This document shows, piece after piece, positions 46,778-54,592 of a stretch of DNA of 64,000 nucleotides. A model generated the notes under the pieces. It had not been told where the DNA came from, searched no databases, and saw only the letters and a program-made list of their open reading frames with translations. Made by a program: the position numbers and the translations under genes. Source of the stretch: Bacteroidota bacterium (GTDB lineage Bacteria > Bacteroidota > Ignavibacteria > UBA10030 > UBA6906); NCBI GenBank assembly GCA_030835135.1, contig JAUQWO010000064.1, positions 124,001 to 188,000 of the forward strand, written 5' to 3'. Within the stretch, counting starts at the first letter, position 1. Every line of letters starts with the position of its first letter.

Positions 46778-48169
46778 TCAGAAACCAACAACATCGCCCA
46801 CCCCGCTGCGCAGCGCAAACCACGCGAACTCGATGAACGTTTCGCCCTTCCGGTGATCGTATCGGACAGCCCCGATCGCCGTGGCACCGGACCCATCCGG
46901 CATGTTGCTGCCCCGCATCGTGATCGTGTTACCGATGAACGATGCGATCCTATGCATGATGCCCTCTGCGCTGCCGGTCCTCTCGTCGATCATCGCAATG
47001 GTGAGATCCTGGTAGTACGCCCGCACGCTCCCCCGGGCACGTCCCCCGTTGACCGTGATCGCAAAGGTCGCATCATGCAGGACACCTCCGGTGATGCGTA
47101 CATGCTCCGCGCGTTCGAGGAATGCGTTCAATGACAGGAGCCCCATCCTTCTGAGCGAGCCGGAGAACCTGTACGAAAGCCCCGGAGAGCCGATCGGTAT
47201 CACCATCGCAGCGGTCATCTCCCCGGCGTTCATGAAGCGGCCACTGGCCCGGACAAACACGGTATCAGCAGGGTCTGCGGTAGTCACGACACGTTCCACC
47301 CCGATCTGCACACTGTCAAACGAGATCACGCCGGGTTGTTCCCGAACGCCGGACCTCTCACCGTAGCGCAACTGTCCGTTCGTCATTCCCAGGCTATCGA
47401 TCCGTACATCATTCCCGATCGAGGAGAGGAGTTGCGATGGCATCCGGGGGCCCACGGAGTCTTTGAAGAAGGGCTTCTCCTTGTTGAGCAGGATATCGAA
47501 TTGCGGATCCTGGCATCGGATGGATCGGGCACCGAATGATCCCCCGTCGAGAGGAGCGAGCCATGCGACACCGGACGCTTCAACGCGCGGCACTGCCATC
47601 CGCAGGCGGGTCTTCCTGAATGAACTCGAGGCGAAGAACAATTCATCCTCATGCGAGGGGAGCATCGTTAACGAAGAGATGGAGAGGGTCGAGTCGGCGA
47701 CCGATACGCGGAGGGAATCACACAGAACTTCGTAGTCCGATCCCGGGAGCATCAGCGTGCCCTGCCGCATCTCGATGACCACAGCAGCAAGGTGCGCGGG
47801 CGTGATGTCCTGATGCCATATCAACGACCACCAGGCCATACCGCTCACGGCAATGGGACCACCGCAGGCCAACCACGATGTGTCCCGCGAGGCAACGACG
47901 AGGGAATCGCATTCCACACGGTTGCTGAGGATGCCTATCGTGATGTTGCCAGGCTGGAGTTCGTACTGTGGATATGCCTCAGCGAAAGCCCGCACCAGTC
48001 GGGGTTTGACCATGCTGTTCACGATGGGGTCAATGAACAGGACCAGAGCGGCAACGCCGAATGCGAGCACGGCGGCAACGACCGCTCCCGTGCGCCGGAC
48101 GGCCTTCGCCCCCAGCCACCACCTTCCGCCTTGTGCTGTCGATGTGCTCACGCTCTGCTCCACGCCCAT
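46778..48169 (-). CDS. AsmA/DUF748-like envelope protein
   Basis: About 463 residues. One N-terminal membrane helix (TGAVVAAVLAFGVAALVLFI) precedes a long beta-rich periplasmic part of repeated strand-turn units (for example ITIGILSNRVECDSLVVASR and FDSVQIGVERVVTTADPADT) resembling the DUF748/AsmA-like repeat-beta-groove proteins that bridge the two membranes and move phospholipids. The call rests on topology and repeat style, not on a strong motif. A GTG at 48151 with GGAG 6 bases upstream is an alternative start. Copy C of the 60-bp element lies about 100 bases upstream. Confidence 0.6.
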   Translation of the reverse strand: MGVEQSVSTSTAQGGRWWLGAKAVRRTGAVVAAVLAFGVAALVLFIDPIVNSMVKPRLVRAFAEAYPQYELQPGNITIGILSNRVECDSLVVASRDTSWLACGGPIAVSGMAWWSLIWHQDITPAHLAAVVIEMRQGTLMLPGSDYEVLCDSLRVSVADSTLSISSLTMLPSHEDELFFASSSFRKTRLRMAVPRVEASGVAWLAPLDGGSFGARSIRCQDPQFDILLNKEKPFFKDSVGPRMPSQLLSSIGNDVRIDSLGMTNGQLRYGERSGVREQPGVISFDSVQIGVERVVTTADPADTVFVRASGRFMNAGEMTAAMVIPIGSPGLSYRFSGSLRRMGLLSLNAFLERAEHVRITGGVLHDATFAITVNGGRARGSVRAYYQDLTIAMIDERTGSAEGIMHRIASFIGNTITMRGSNMPDGSGATAIGAVRYDHRKGETFIEFAWFALRSGVGDVVGF

Positions 48170-48272
48170 CTCCACATCTGCACGACCACGGGCTGTTCGG
48201 TCATCACCATCGTGCCGGGATCCTGATCTCTCCGGCTCATCCCGCGGACGACGGTCGCAGGGGGATGGATAC

Positions 48273-48332
48273 AGTGTGCCGGAAACCGGGCAAGGATGAA
48301 TCGGGCGAAAGGATGAATCGGGGGTTAATCCC
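48273..48332 (-). promoter_or_regulatory. Conserved stress-island promoter element, copy C (before AsmA/AI-2E operon)
   Basis: It aligns with copy D over 60 bases without gaps, about 41 identities by eye. Conserved blocks are GGGATTAA at the upstream end, TTCATCCTTTC, GATTCATCC and CCGG; the -10 equivalent is weak (CACACT). Here the upstream dyad is clearest: GGATTAA pairs with TTCATCC apart from one base. RR2 ends 80 bases upstream. Confidence 0.65.
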
Positions 48333-48411
48333 CAAACGAAGAAGTACCGGGGGCGATCAGAGGGAAGCGAAGACAGAACGGCGATGGGAACGATGAACGA
48401 TGCAGCGAACG

Positions 48412-49068
48412 CTACGAGTGGTCCTTGTTCTCGTATGTATGTGCGGCGATCTCCAGCCGGCTATGCAGCGCCATCTTTTCAAGGATGTTGTGTATGTGGC
48501 TCTTCACGGTGTACGTCGACAGATTCAATCTGCTGGCGATCTCCTTGTTGCTCAATCCTTCAGCAATGAGGACGATCACTTCACGCTCGCGTTTCGTCAT
48601 GCGCACCGCGCTCGCAACCGCCCGCTTGCCCTTGGCCAGCGCATGATTGACCACGTGGGAGAACAACGAGCCGGTCAGAAGAGGGGGGAGGATCTTTGTG
48701 CCGTGTGCAACGGCACGGATCGTTGCCAGGACATCTGCCACGGTCGCATCCTTGAGGATGAACCCTGCAGCGCCAGCTTCGACGAACTCCACGATATCCT
48801 GTTGCGATGGGATGAGTCCCATCCCGATCACCTTGACCTGCGGCAGTTCCTTCGTGAGGACCGTGACCACCTGCACGCCGTTCTCATTGCGCAGCCCGAG
48901 ATCGATGAGTACGACGTGGGGCTTCGTCGTTCGCACCTGCAGGAGAGTGTCATGATTCCCACCGCTTGCTGCGACGACCCTGAGGTCCGCCTGCTTGTTG
49001 ATCATCGCTTTGATGCCATCGCGCAGGATGCGGTTATCCTCAATAAGTAGGATCCTCAACTTCTTCAT
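48412..49068 (-). CDS. NarL/FixJ-type response regulator with atypical switch residue (RR2)
   Basis: 218 residues, receiver plus LuxR-type HTH (MTKREREVIVLIAEGLSNKE, IASRLNLSTYTVKSHIHNIL). Acidic pocket (LLIEDNRILRDG), phosphoacceptor Asp (VVLIDLGLR) and Lys (FILKDA) are intact, but the switch Thr/Ser position is Gly in VIGMGLIPSQ, the same unusual block as in RR1. The C-terminal ENKDHS is a short charged tail. No kinase is next to it. It sits directly upstream of element C, as RR1 sits directly upstream of element A. No strong ribosome site is visible before ATG. Confidence 0.9.
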   Translation of the reverse strand: MKKLRILLIEDNRILRDGIKAMINKQADLRVVAASGGNHDTLLQVRTTKPHVVLIDLGLRNENGVQVVTVLTKELPQVKVIGMGLIPSQQDIVEFVEAGAAGFILKDATVADVLATIRAVAHGTKILPPLLTGSLFSHVVNHALAKGKRAVASAVRMTKREREVIVLIAEGLSNKEIASRLNLSTYTVKSHIHNILEKMALHSRLEIAAHTYENKDHS

Positions 49069-49252
49069 GCGGTACCATGGACCCCTGGGGTGTCCGAGCG
49101 TGGATTTTGTGCCGACGACCACCGTCATCAAGATAGCAGATTTTCCAGCAAAGGACAACCGACCACACCACGCACCGGACGCGAACCCGTTCGATGCGCA
49201 TCAACGCTGTGTGGGGGCAGCGTCACGTTGGGCTGATACTGGACTGTGATCA

Positions 49253-49462
49253 CTACTCCCCCGCGGCACAGTGTGCAGCAGCCAGAGTGACCCCAAGCGC
49301 CGCTCCGTAGCCGCGTCCCGATGCGCAACGGGCCAGTGCCGCACGGAGGGACTTCCGCGCACGGTGGAGACGGGATCGGACGGTGCCAGGAGGGCAATCC
49401 AGGAACTCAGCGATCTCATCTGCGCGCGCTGCTCCGTGGTGTCCGACACTCCCCATTTGCAC
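49253..49462 (-). pseudogene. Remnant of an ECF sigma factor (region 4 only)
   Basis: The frame encodes ADEIAEFLDCPPGTVRSRLH followed by RARKSLRAALARC, the helix-turn-helix of sigma-70 region 4 in ECF sigma factors, then about 25 alanine-rich residues. There are only about 125 bases between it and the end of the preceding gene, not enough for region 2, and no good start or ribosome site is present. It is therefore probably a truncated gene rather than a working sigma factor; an independent small HTH protein cannot be excluded. Confidence 0.55.
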
Positions 49463-49588
49463 CCAAACAGTAACTCGAACAGATCGCCAACATCGCCGTC
49501 CACGAAGCCGTGATCGATTCTGCCTGTGTCCGCCGTGCTCCCCCCGGGGATGTCAGCGCAGTGCCACCCCAAGGGGTATCTGATCGAT

Positions 49589-50098
49589 CTAGAAGTAATA
49601 CCGGACCCCGAGACCGGCATCCAGGCCGAGTGCTGAAGCAGGCAGGAGTTCAAATGATGGTGCGATCTCCATGAAGAAGTCCGCCACCGTCCCTTCCGGC
49701 AGCCAGAGGATGCCGATCACCCCCCGGAGAGCCAGAGACTCATCATACCCTGCGCCTGCATTGAGCCGTGCACCGATACCATAATAGAGGGGGAACCGTC
49801 TATTGGAATGGATCGCGGCAAACGCGTGCCAGAGGTGATCCATATGATAGTGCACCCGACGGCCACGATCGTCGTGACCCCGGGGCTTGCCGACCCAATT
49901 GCTGCCAATGGACCACCCGAGGCCAAAGTCGAGCGCATGCAACCCGGAGATCCATACCTTTGCACTGAGCCCGGTTGGCTCACCGATGATGACGCCGAGA
50001 CCGAGACCATGATCCTGTCCGAACGAGCCCTGCGCACTCCAGAGGACACAGATCAGGAGGAGGACCGATCGGACGCCGAACGAGTTCCATCTATGCAT
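49589..50098 (-). CDS. Small outer-membrane beta-barrel-like protein (paralogue of 2677-3180)
   Basis: 169 residues: signal peptide (VLLLICVLWSAQGSFGQ), then GLGLGVIIGEPTGLSAK, and strands ending in LDAGLGVRYYF, a typical aromatic C-terminal barrel strand. Shared N-terminal block and length mark it as a paralogue of the protein at 2677. It lies in the stress-island transcript that starts at element D. The role is unknown. Confidence 0.72.
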   Translation of the reverse strand: MHRWNSFGVRSVLLLICVLWSAQGSFGQDHGLGLGVIIGEPTGLSAKVWISGLHALDFGLGWSIGSNWVGKPRGHDDRGRRVHYHMDHLWHAFAAIHSNRRFPLYYGIGARLNAGAGYDESLALRGVIGILWLPEGTVADFFMEIAPSFELLPASALGLDAGLGVRYYF

Positions 50099-50110
50099 GA
50101 AGTTGATCCC

Positions 50111-50398
50111 TCACTCGAGTCCACCATGCGTTTCTCCCGTCCCGGGACCACCCGACTCCGGAGAGGGCGTGACCGTGTCCATCGGCCCTTTCGCAACGCC
50201 AGGGGTCAGGAGCCGCTTCGACCTCGGGCGGTGCAGGGCATGATGCACCGGAACGTCCTTGGGCGGAGAGTGCATATGGGGCGGCAACGATCTCCCCTCG
50301 GCGTCGCGTGGTTCGCTGGGTTCAGGCACCGTCGGCGTGCTGCCCCTGCGGTGACGGTCAGTCGCGCCGTGCTGTGGGTGTGGATCACGTTCACTCAT
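50111..50398 (-). CDS. Histidine/proline-rich small hypothetical protein
   Basis: 95 residues, rich in His, Pro and Gly (SERDPHPQHGATDRHRRG, LPPHMHSPPKDVPVHHALH), with no predicted fold. Support for coding is positional: its ATG overlaps the preceding stop region by 8 bases with GAGAGG before it, and its stop is 12 bases ahead of the next start. The composition could also come from a GC-rich non-coding frame, so this is uncertain. If real, the many histidines could bind metal. Confidence 0.4.
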   Translation of the reverse strand: MSERDPHPQHGATDRHRRGSTPTVPEPSEPRDAEGRSLPPHMHSPPKDVPVHHALHRPRSKRLLTPGVAKGPMDTVTPSPESGGPGTGETHGGLE

Positions 50399-50756
50399 GC
50401 TCGACCTCTCTCCGTCGCATACCGTCTCCTCGTGCATCCACAGGGAAGGCACAGCACCCGATCCTGCTCCGGTACGGCCCCATGCATTGAGTCTCAACCG
50501 GACATTCGCCGCACCAGCCAGGCAACGAGTCCACGGGGATAGCTCCTTCGAAGGGCGGGGTTTCCGGGACGCGAAGGTGCATCTTGCGCAGGGTACTTTC
50601 TGATACCGTCGATCCCCGGAACGGATTCGCCCCGGCAACGATCGTATAGAGCGCGAAGGCCTCTCCTGATCCCGTTTCCTGCCACCCCGCAAACACGGCG
50701 TCGCCCTCCGGGATATCCTGCACCCGGGGTGTCCATGTGCTGTGGACTACATCCAT
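50391..50756 (-). CDS. Conserved hypothetical protein with Cys-rich end
   Basis: 121 residues. The first 75 contain IPEGDAVFAGWQETGSGEAF, ALYTIVAGANPFRGSTVSES and TLRKMHLRVPETPP, a pattern I recognise from uncharacterised proteins in Bacteroidota stress clusters. The tail holds five cysteines (GWCGECPVETQC, GCCAF), possibly a metal site. GGGAG precedes the upstream alternative ATG; the start at 50756 gives the better N-terminus. It follows the SPFH gene by 36 bases. Confidence 0.6.
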   Translation of the reverse strand: MDVVHSTWTPRVQDIPEGDAVFAGWQETGSGEAFALYTIVAGANPFRGSTVSESTLRKMHLRVPETPPFEGAIPVDSLPGWCGECPVETQCMGPYRSRIGCCAFPVDARGDGMRRREVEHE

Positions 50757-50792
50757 CGTCTTCTCCCACTTCCGTCCGGTCACCCGGAGACT

Positions 50793-51683
50793 CTACTTGG
50801 TGTCCAGGATGATCGGCAACCCATCCCTGCCGGCACCGACAATGATCACCTTGGTATTTGGCGATTGAGCGATCTTCTCCGTCGCTTCGATCCCCTTCCA
50901 GCGCAAGAGCTGCTCACTGATCCCGGCAGCGACGATCGTCTGGAAATCAGCGATCCCCTTCGCCTCGATCCGCTTCCTGTCCGCTTCCTGCTTTTCCTTT
51001 GTCAGAATGAACTCCATCCTCTGACTCTCCTGGTCGGCACGCTGCTTCTGCTCGATGGCTTCCGTCAACTGGGTCGGCAGTGCAACATTCCGGATCGGGG
51101 TATTCTCGATCGTGACTCCACGGGGCGCAACAGTCCGGGCCAACTCCTCCTGGATCGTCGATCCCAGCCGTTCGCGCTCCGTCGAGTAGAGAGCACTGGC
51201 CTGGAAACTTGCCGTCACGGCCCGGCAGATGGAACGGAATTGAGGGATCAAGATGATCGTCTGGTAGTCGCCGCCGGCAACGGTTTTGTACACACGCGCC
51301 GCGGAATCCGGATTCAGCCTGTACAGGGCACTCACCTCGAGCCCGATCGTCAACCCCTCCCGTGAAAGCACCTGCATTGTCTCCTTGTGCTCCTGTGTCT
51401 GGATGGAGTACTTGATCACATTCGCCAGCGGATTCACCGGACTGATGCCTGCACGCAGGGTCTGGTCGGAGACGACGCCGAAGAAGTCCACCACGCCGAC
51501 ATGGCCGGCGGGGACCTGCGTGAAGCACTGAAGGATGGCCAGGATCCCGAACACAGCCGCGCCGAGCGCGCTGATCCGGGCGACCGGCCGGAAGCTCAGA
51601 TCATTCTGACGCACCTTCCTCGATGCGTTCACCCAGACCACGAAGGCGATCACCGATATCACAAGCGTGAGAAGGAAGAACAT
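50793..51683 (-). CDS. SPFH/band 7 (prohibitin-like) membrane protein
   Basis: 296 residues: one N-terminal helix, a second hydrophobic segment (ISALGAAVFGILAILQCF), then a prohibitin-type SPFH domain (VPAGHVGVVDFFGVVSDQTL, GLTIGLEVSALYRLNP, RGVTIENTPIRNVALP) and a helical C-terminus (EKQEADRKRIEAKGIADF). Such proteins form large rings at the membrane and protect or organise proteases and membrane proteins. No FtsH or NfeD gene is next to it. GAGGA precedes ATG. Confidence 0.9.
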   Translation of the reverse strand: MFFLLTLVISVIAFVVWVNASRKVRQNDLSFRPVARISALGAAVFGILAILQCFTQVPAGHVGVVDFFGVVSDQTLRAGISPVNPLANVIKYSIQTQEHKETMQVLSREGLTIGLEVSALYRLNPDSAARVYKTVAGGDYQTIILIPQFRSICRAVTASFQASALYSTERERLGSTIQEELARTVAPRGVTIENTPIRNVALPTQLTEAIEQKQRADQESQRMEFILTKEKQEADRKRIEAKGIADFQTIVAAGISEQLLRWKGIEATEKIAQSPNTKVIIVGAGRDGLPIILDTK

Positions 51684-51753
51684 GGCAGTGTCCTCATATG
51701 GTAAGTGGTTCGTTCATGGATCGTGCGCACATGTCGCCACCCCGCTCCGATGG

Positions 51754-52203
51754 CTACCCTTCTGCCCGGTGTGCCGTGGCCGGCTCCCCGAAATGCAGGG
51801 CGGAGGCAACAGCTTCAACGGCGTTGCGCTCCTGCTTCCACTCCTGTTCACGACGAGCCACCTCCGTCACTTCACCCTGCGCAAAGCAGTGATATGCCTC
51901 GTTGGCTGTGGCAACGGTCTGTTCAAGCTTCGCGAGCTCGACAGGGGTCATGGCGGTCAACGGACAGTGCACGACGAGAAAGGGCCCGTCAAGTTCCGTG
52001 TGGTGGGCAGAGCCGGACTCTTTCCACTCGTGAAAGAAGATGGTGCGCCATTCAGGGGCAGGGGTGCTGGAGAGATCAAAGAATATCTGGTAGTCGACAC
52101 CGGACCCGATCACTTTCCGTGTCTTATCCGTGTTCATGCGCTCGATGTGAATGTCAGGGGCAATGAACCCGGCTCCTGTTCGCGGCATCAATGGTGTCAT
52201 CAT
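51754..52203 (-). CDS. Conserved hypothetical protein
   Basis: 149 residues, soluble, no signal peptide from the selected start (AGGAGG 6 bases upstream). Central segment VIGSGVDYQIFFDLSSTPAP, EWRTIFFHEW and PLTAMTPVELAKLEQTVATA, followed by a charged helical end. The D-L-S-x-x-P-x-x-E-W block resembles small uncharacterised proteins found with CsbD-type stress genes. No function known. Confidence 0.6.
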   Translation of the reverse strand: MMTPLMPRTGAGFIAPDIHIERMNTDKTRKVIGSGVDYQIFFDLSSTPAPEWRTIFFHEWKESGSAHHTELDGPFLVVHCPLTAMTPVELAKLEQTVATANEAYHCFAQGEVTEVARREQEWKQERNAVEAVASALHFGEPATAHRAEG

Positions 52204-52310
52204 ATAGTCCTCCTGGTGCAAACCTCGTACGTTGACCGATACGGGCACTGCGCCTGTTACGATCGTTGCTGCCTGCAGACCGCGCATCACACAGAATGCG
52301 TCACTCCAGG

Positions 52311-52655
52311 TCATCCCCGGGACGGTTTGCGTTTCGCTGTCGGAACCCGGCGCCTTCCAGCCGTGACCACGCGGCCCACCGTCCGGCGTGGGGCTGCCTG
52401 TATCGAGTTCAAGCGTGACTGCAGGACCATAAGCTTGGCATTGGATTTCTTCAACTCGATGACGAGTTTCTTGAAGTCGTCCAGTTGCTGCTTCGATCTG
52501 TCACTGGCGATGCCGTACCTCTCCTGGAGCTTGCCGACCAGTTCTTCGTACTTCCCTGCAATGGCGGCGAGCTCGTCGTTCATCATCTTCCCCCAATGAT
52601 GAACTGCTTTCCCCCTCCGTTGCTTCCATTCTCCCTCGATCCGATCCCAATTCAT
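52311..52655 (-). CDS. CsbD-family general stress protein with basic tail
   Basis: 114 residues. The CsbD motif (WDRIEGEWKQRRGKAVHHWG, LAAIAGKYEELVGKLQERYG) is followed by a helix and a lysine/arginine-rich tail (RVVTAGRRRVPTAKRKPSRG) that could bind nucleic acid or polyphosphate. It is the first gene after copy D of the 60-bp element, whose -10 lies about 85 bases upstream. AAGGA lies 9 bases before ATG. Confidence 0.85.
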   Translation of the reverse strand: MNWDRIEGEWKQRRGKAVHHWGKMMNDELAAIAGKYEELVGKLQERYGIASDRSKQQLDDFKKLVIELKKSNAKLMVLQSRLNSIQAAPRRTVGRVVTAGRRRVPTAKRKPSRG

Positions 52656-52742
52656 CACAGCATTCCTTTCATGCGTGCGCCAGCCACCAACATCAGCGTG
52701 CCCGGAATCCCCATGGAGACCCGGGCCGAAACGACATGATGG

Positions 52743-52802
52743 AGTATACCGGAAGGACGGGTTGCTTGAATCGGCTGAAAGGATGAAAGAGTAGCTAATC
52801 CC
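52743..52802 (-). promoter_or_regulatory. Conserved stress-island promoter element, copy D (before csbD/SPFH operon)
   Basis: Read on the minus strand: GGGATTAGCTACTCTTTCAT, then CCTTTCAGCC, GATTCAAGCA, and a TATACT -10 box at the downstream end. The first 27 bases are identical to copy A. It is 88 bases upstream of the csbD-like start at 52655. Confidence 0.75.
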
Positions 52803-52873
52803 TTACGGGAGAAAGAAATGCGGCCCCGGGGAGTTCCGGGGCCGGAAGGTTCAGCGAGGAGAGGAGGAACGGA

Positions 52874-54064
52874 TCAACATCCACCCAGGACTCGTTTCTG
52901 GGTCTTTTTCACGGGTCCGGCAGGACCGCTCTTCCGGATCAGTTCCGGCAGCACCCTCCGTGCATGCTCCTGAAAGCGCGTGGCAGGATCGCCGGTTGCA
53001 CTTCCCGGTACGAGAGGGGAGCCGCCCTCAAGGAATTGGCGCCGGAAGCCTTCGAGACCTCCCCGCAGCACACGGATGTTCGTATACCCGAGCTCAGTCG
53101 CCATGATCGCGATCCGCCGCTGCGTGGACTCGTCCTCCGCAACGACGACGTTGGTCTTGTGCCTGAGTGTCAGGACCTGATTGGGCTCTTTCTCGAAGAG
53201 ATTGTCGATGGTGAACGACGTTGATCCGGGCAGACTGAAGTGAGCGAACGCTTCGGCGGAACGGAAATCGATCACCTGGAGTGACGGATCCTCATGGAGC
53301 AGCCGGAAGGCCAGTTCGTCCACCGCCATGGTGTCCAGCGGGTACGAGCGGACAAGGTCCTCGTCCGCGACCATGTGTTGCAGTGCTGCCTTTCTCTCCG
53401 GGAACATGAACGCCGACAATGCCACGAGCAAGCCGATCGAGGCGAGGCCGATATAGTAGCGGGTCATCCTGATCGGGCGTGCCTCGACGCCATTGACCCG
53501 ATTCTCCACGATCGAGACGAGAACAAATGCACCGAGCGCGCTGATGGCCAGGAGGAACGCGAAAAGATGCTGGGGCAAGCCGAGGGTCTCGAACATACGC
53601 GGGCTTCCCCAGCTGGATGCTTTGTACAGACCCTCGAACAGCGGATACCCCTCGGCGAACACGAAGACACCCAGCACGGCGCCACCGATGAAGATCATCG
53701 CATCAACCTTCCCGATCGCAGCGGCGCAGACACTGGTGCCCGGACAGAAACCGCCGATGACGAAACCGAGCCCCATGATGAGGCCGCCGATGACGGCCGA
53801 CCAGAGGAACGTGGGGTTCACGTACACGAGGGTGATGTCCAGCAGGCCAAAATGCTCCAGCGCCATCACACCGATCATGGCAACGATGCCTGCGGTGAAG
53901 AAGACCCGCAGCACGGTGAAATCGTACCCGTAGAAGAGTCCGACCAGCTTTCGTGATGTCGAGAATCCCGCCTGTTCGAGGATCGCCCCGAACGCGATAC
54001 CGATCACGAGTGCAACGATGAAGTTCAGATCGTTGCCGATGATTTCCGGAACCAGTGGTCCCAT
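52874..54064 (-). CDS. YeeE/YedE sulfur transporter fused to an inactive rhodanese domain
   Basis: 396 residues. Residues 1-240 form seven or so membrane helices with the conserved GFVIGGFCPGTSVCAAAIGK motif of YeeE/YedE (TsuA/PmpA) thiosulfate or sulfur-compound transporters. Residues 245-370 are rhodanese-like (LQVIDFRSAEAFAHFSLPGS, RVLRGGLEGFR), but the loop that should hold the catalytic Cys reads VVVAEDESTQ with no cysteine, so sulfurtransfer by the usual route is not possible. The C-terminus ends VLGGC with a lone cysteine. It pairs with the short YeeE gene 12 bases upstream. Confidence 0.88.
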   Translation of the reverse strand: MGPLVPEIIGNDLNFIVALVIGIAFGAILEQAGFSTSRKLVGLFYGYDFTVLRVFFTAGIVAMIGVMALEHFGLLDITLVYVNPTFLWSAVIGGLIMGLGFVIGGFCPGTSVCAAAIGKVDAMIFIGGAVLGVFVFAEGYPLFEGLYKASSWGSPRMFETLGLPQHLFAFLLAISALGAFVLVSIVENRVNGVEARPIRMTRYYIGLASIGLLVALSAFMFPERKAALQHMVADEDLVRSYPLDTMAVDELAFRLLHEDPSLQVIDFRSAEAFAHFSLPGSTSFTIDNLFEKEPNQVLTLRHKTNVVVAEDESTQRRIAIMATELGYTNIRVLRGGLEGFRRQFLEGGSPLVPGSATGDPATRFQEHARRVLPELIRKSGPAGPVKKTQKRVLGGC

Positions 54065-54076
54065 GGGCGTCTCTCC

Positions 54077-54592
54077 TTAGATCCAGAGTTTTCGGAAGAA
54101 GTAGGCGAACACGTATGCCCCGGCAAAGATCGCCAGCATGGTGATGATGCCGCCTGTCGACATCACCGCCATCCCGCTCAATGCCGCCCCGCTCGTACAC
54201 CCGCGCCCCAACTGGGAACCGATGCCCCACAAGAGGCCGCCGCCCAACGCGCCGGTAATGCGGACCTTCGCGGTCGACCGCGGACCGAATTCGAGTTTCA
54301 GGTCCATACGGTCGGAGATTACACCCGACACGAACGCCCCGATCAGCACACCCACCACCTCGAAGACCAGCCAGTTCATGAGGGGATTGCCCGCATGGTC
54401 TCCGGCATACTCCTTGTAGAATGTGGTCGCAGCCGTATGGGCGGGCGCAACCGTTTCGACCCCGGCCACGACCGCGCTCTTGAACGCGCCACTCGCTCCC
54501 AGGCCGCGGCCTGTAATGTAGATCGTGGCGGTCAGGAGCAGACCCAACAGGACACCTGCAAGATACGGATTCATGTATGGTCGTGGCTTCAT
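54077..54592 (-). CDS. YeeE/YedE-family sulfur transporter, short subunit
   Basis: 171 residues, about five helices, with the family motif GIGSQLGRGCTSGAALSGMA near the C-terminus. Two-gene YeeE sets of this kind (PmpA/PmpB-like) import thiosulfate or other sulfane-sulfur compounds. Its ATG overlaps the end of the cytochrome b gene, so all four genes from 56840 to 52874 form one tightly packed operon. Confidence 0.9.
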   Translation of the reverse strand: MKPRPYMNPYLAGVLLGLLLTATIYITGRGLGASGAFKSAVVAGVETVAPAHTAATTFYKEYAGDHAGNPLMNWLVFEVVGVLIGAFVSGVISDRMDLKLEFGPRSTAKVRITGALGGGLLWGIGSQLGRGCTSGAALSGMAVMSTGGIITMLAIFAGAYVFAYFFRKLWI

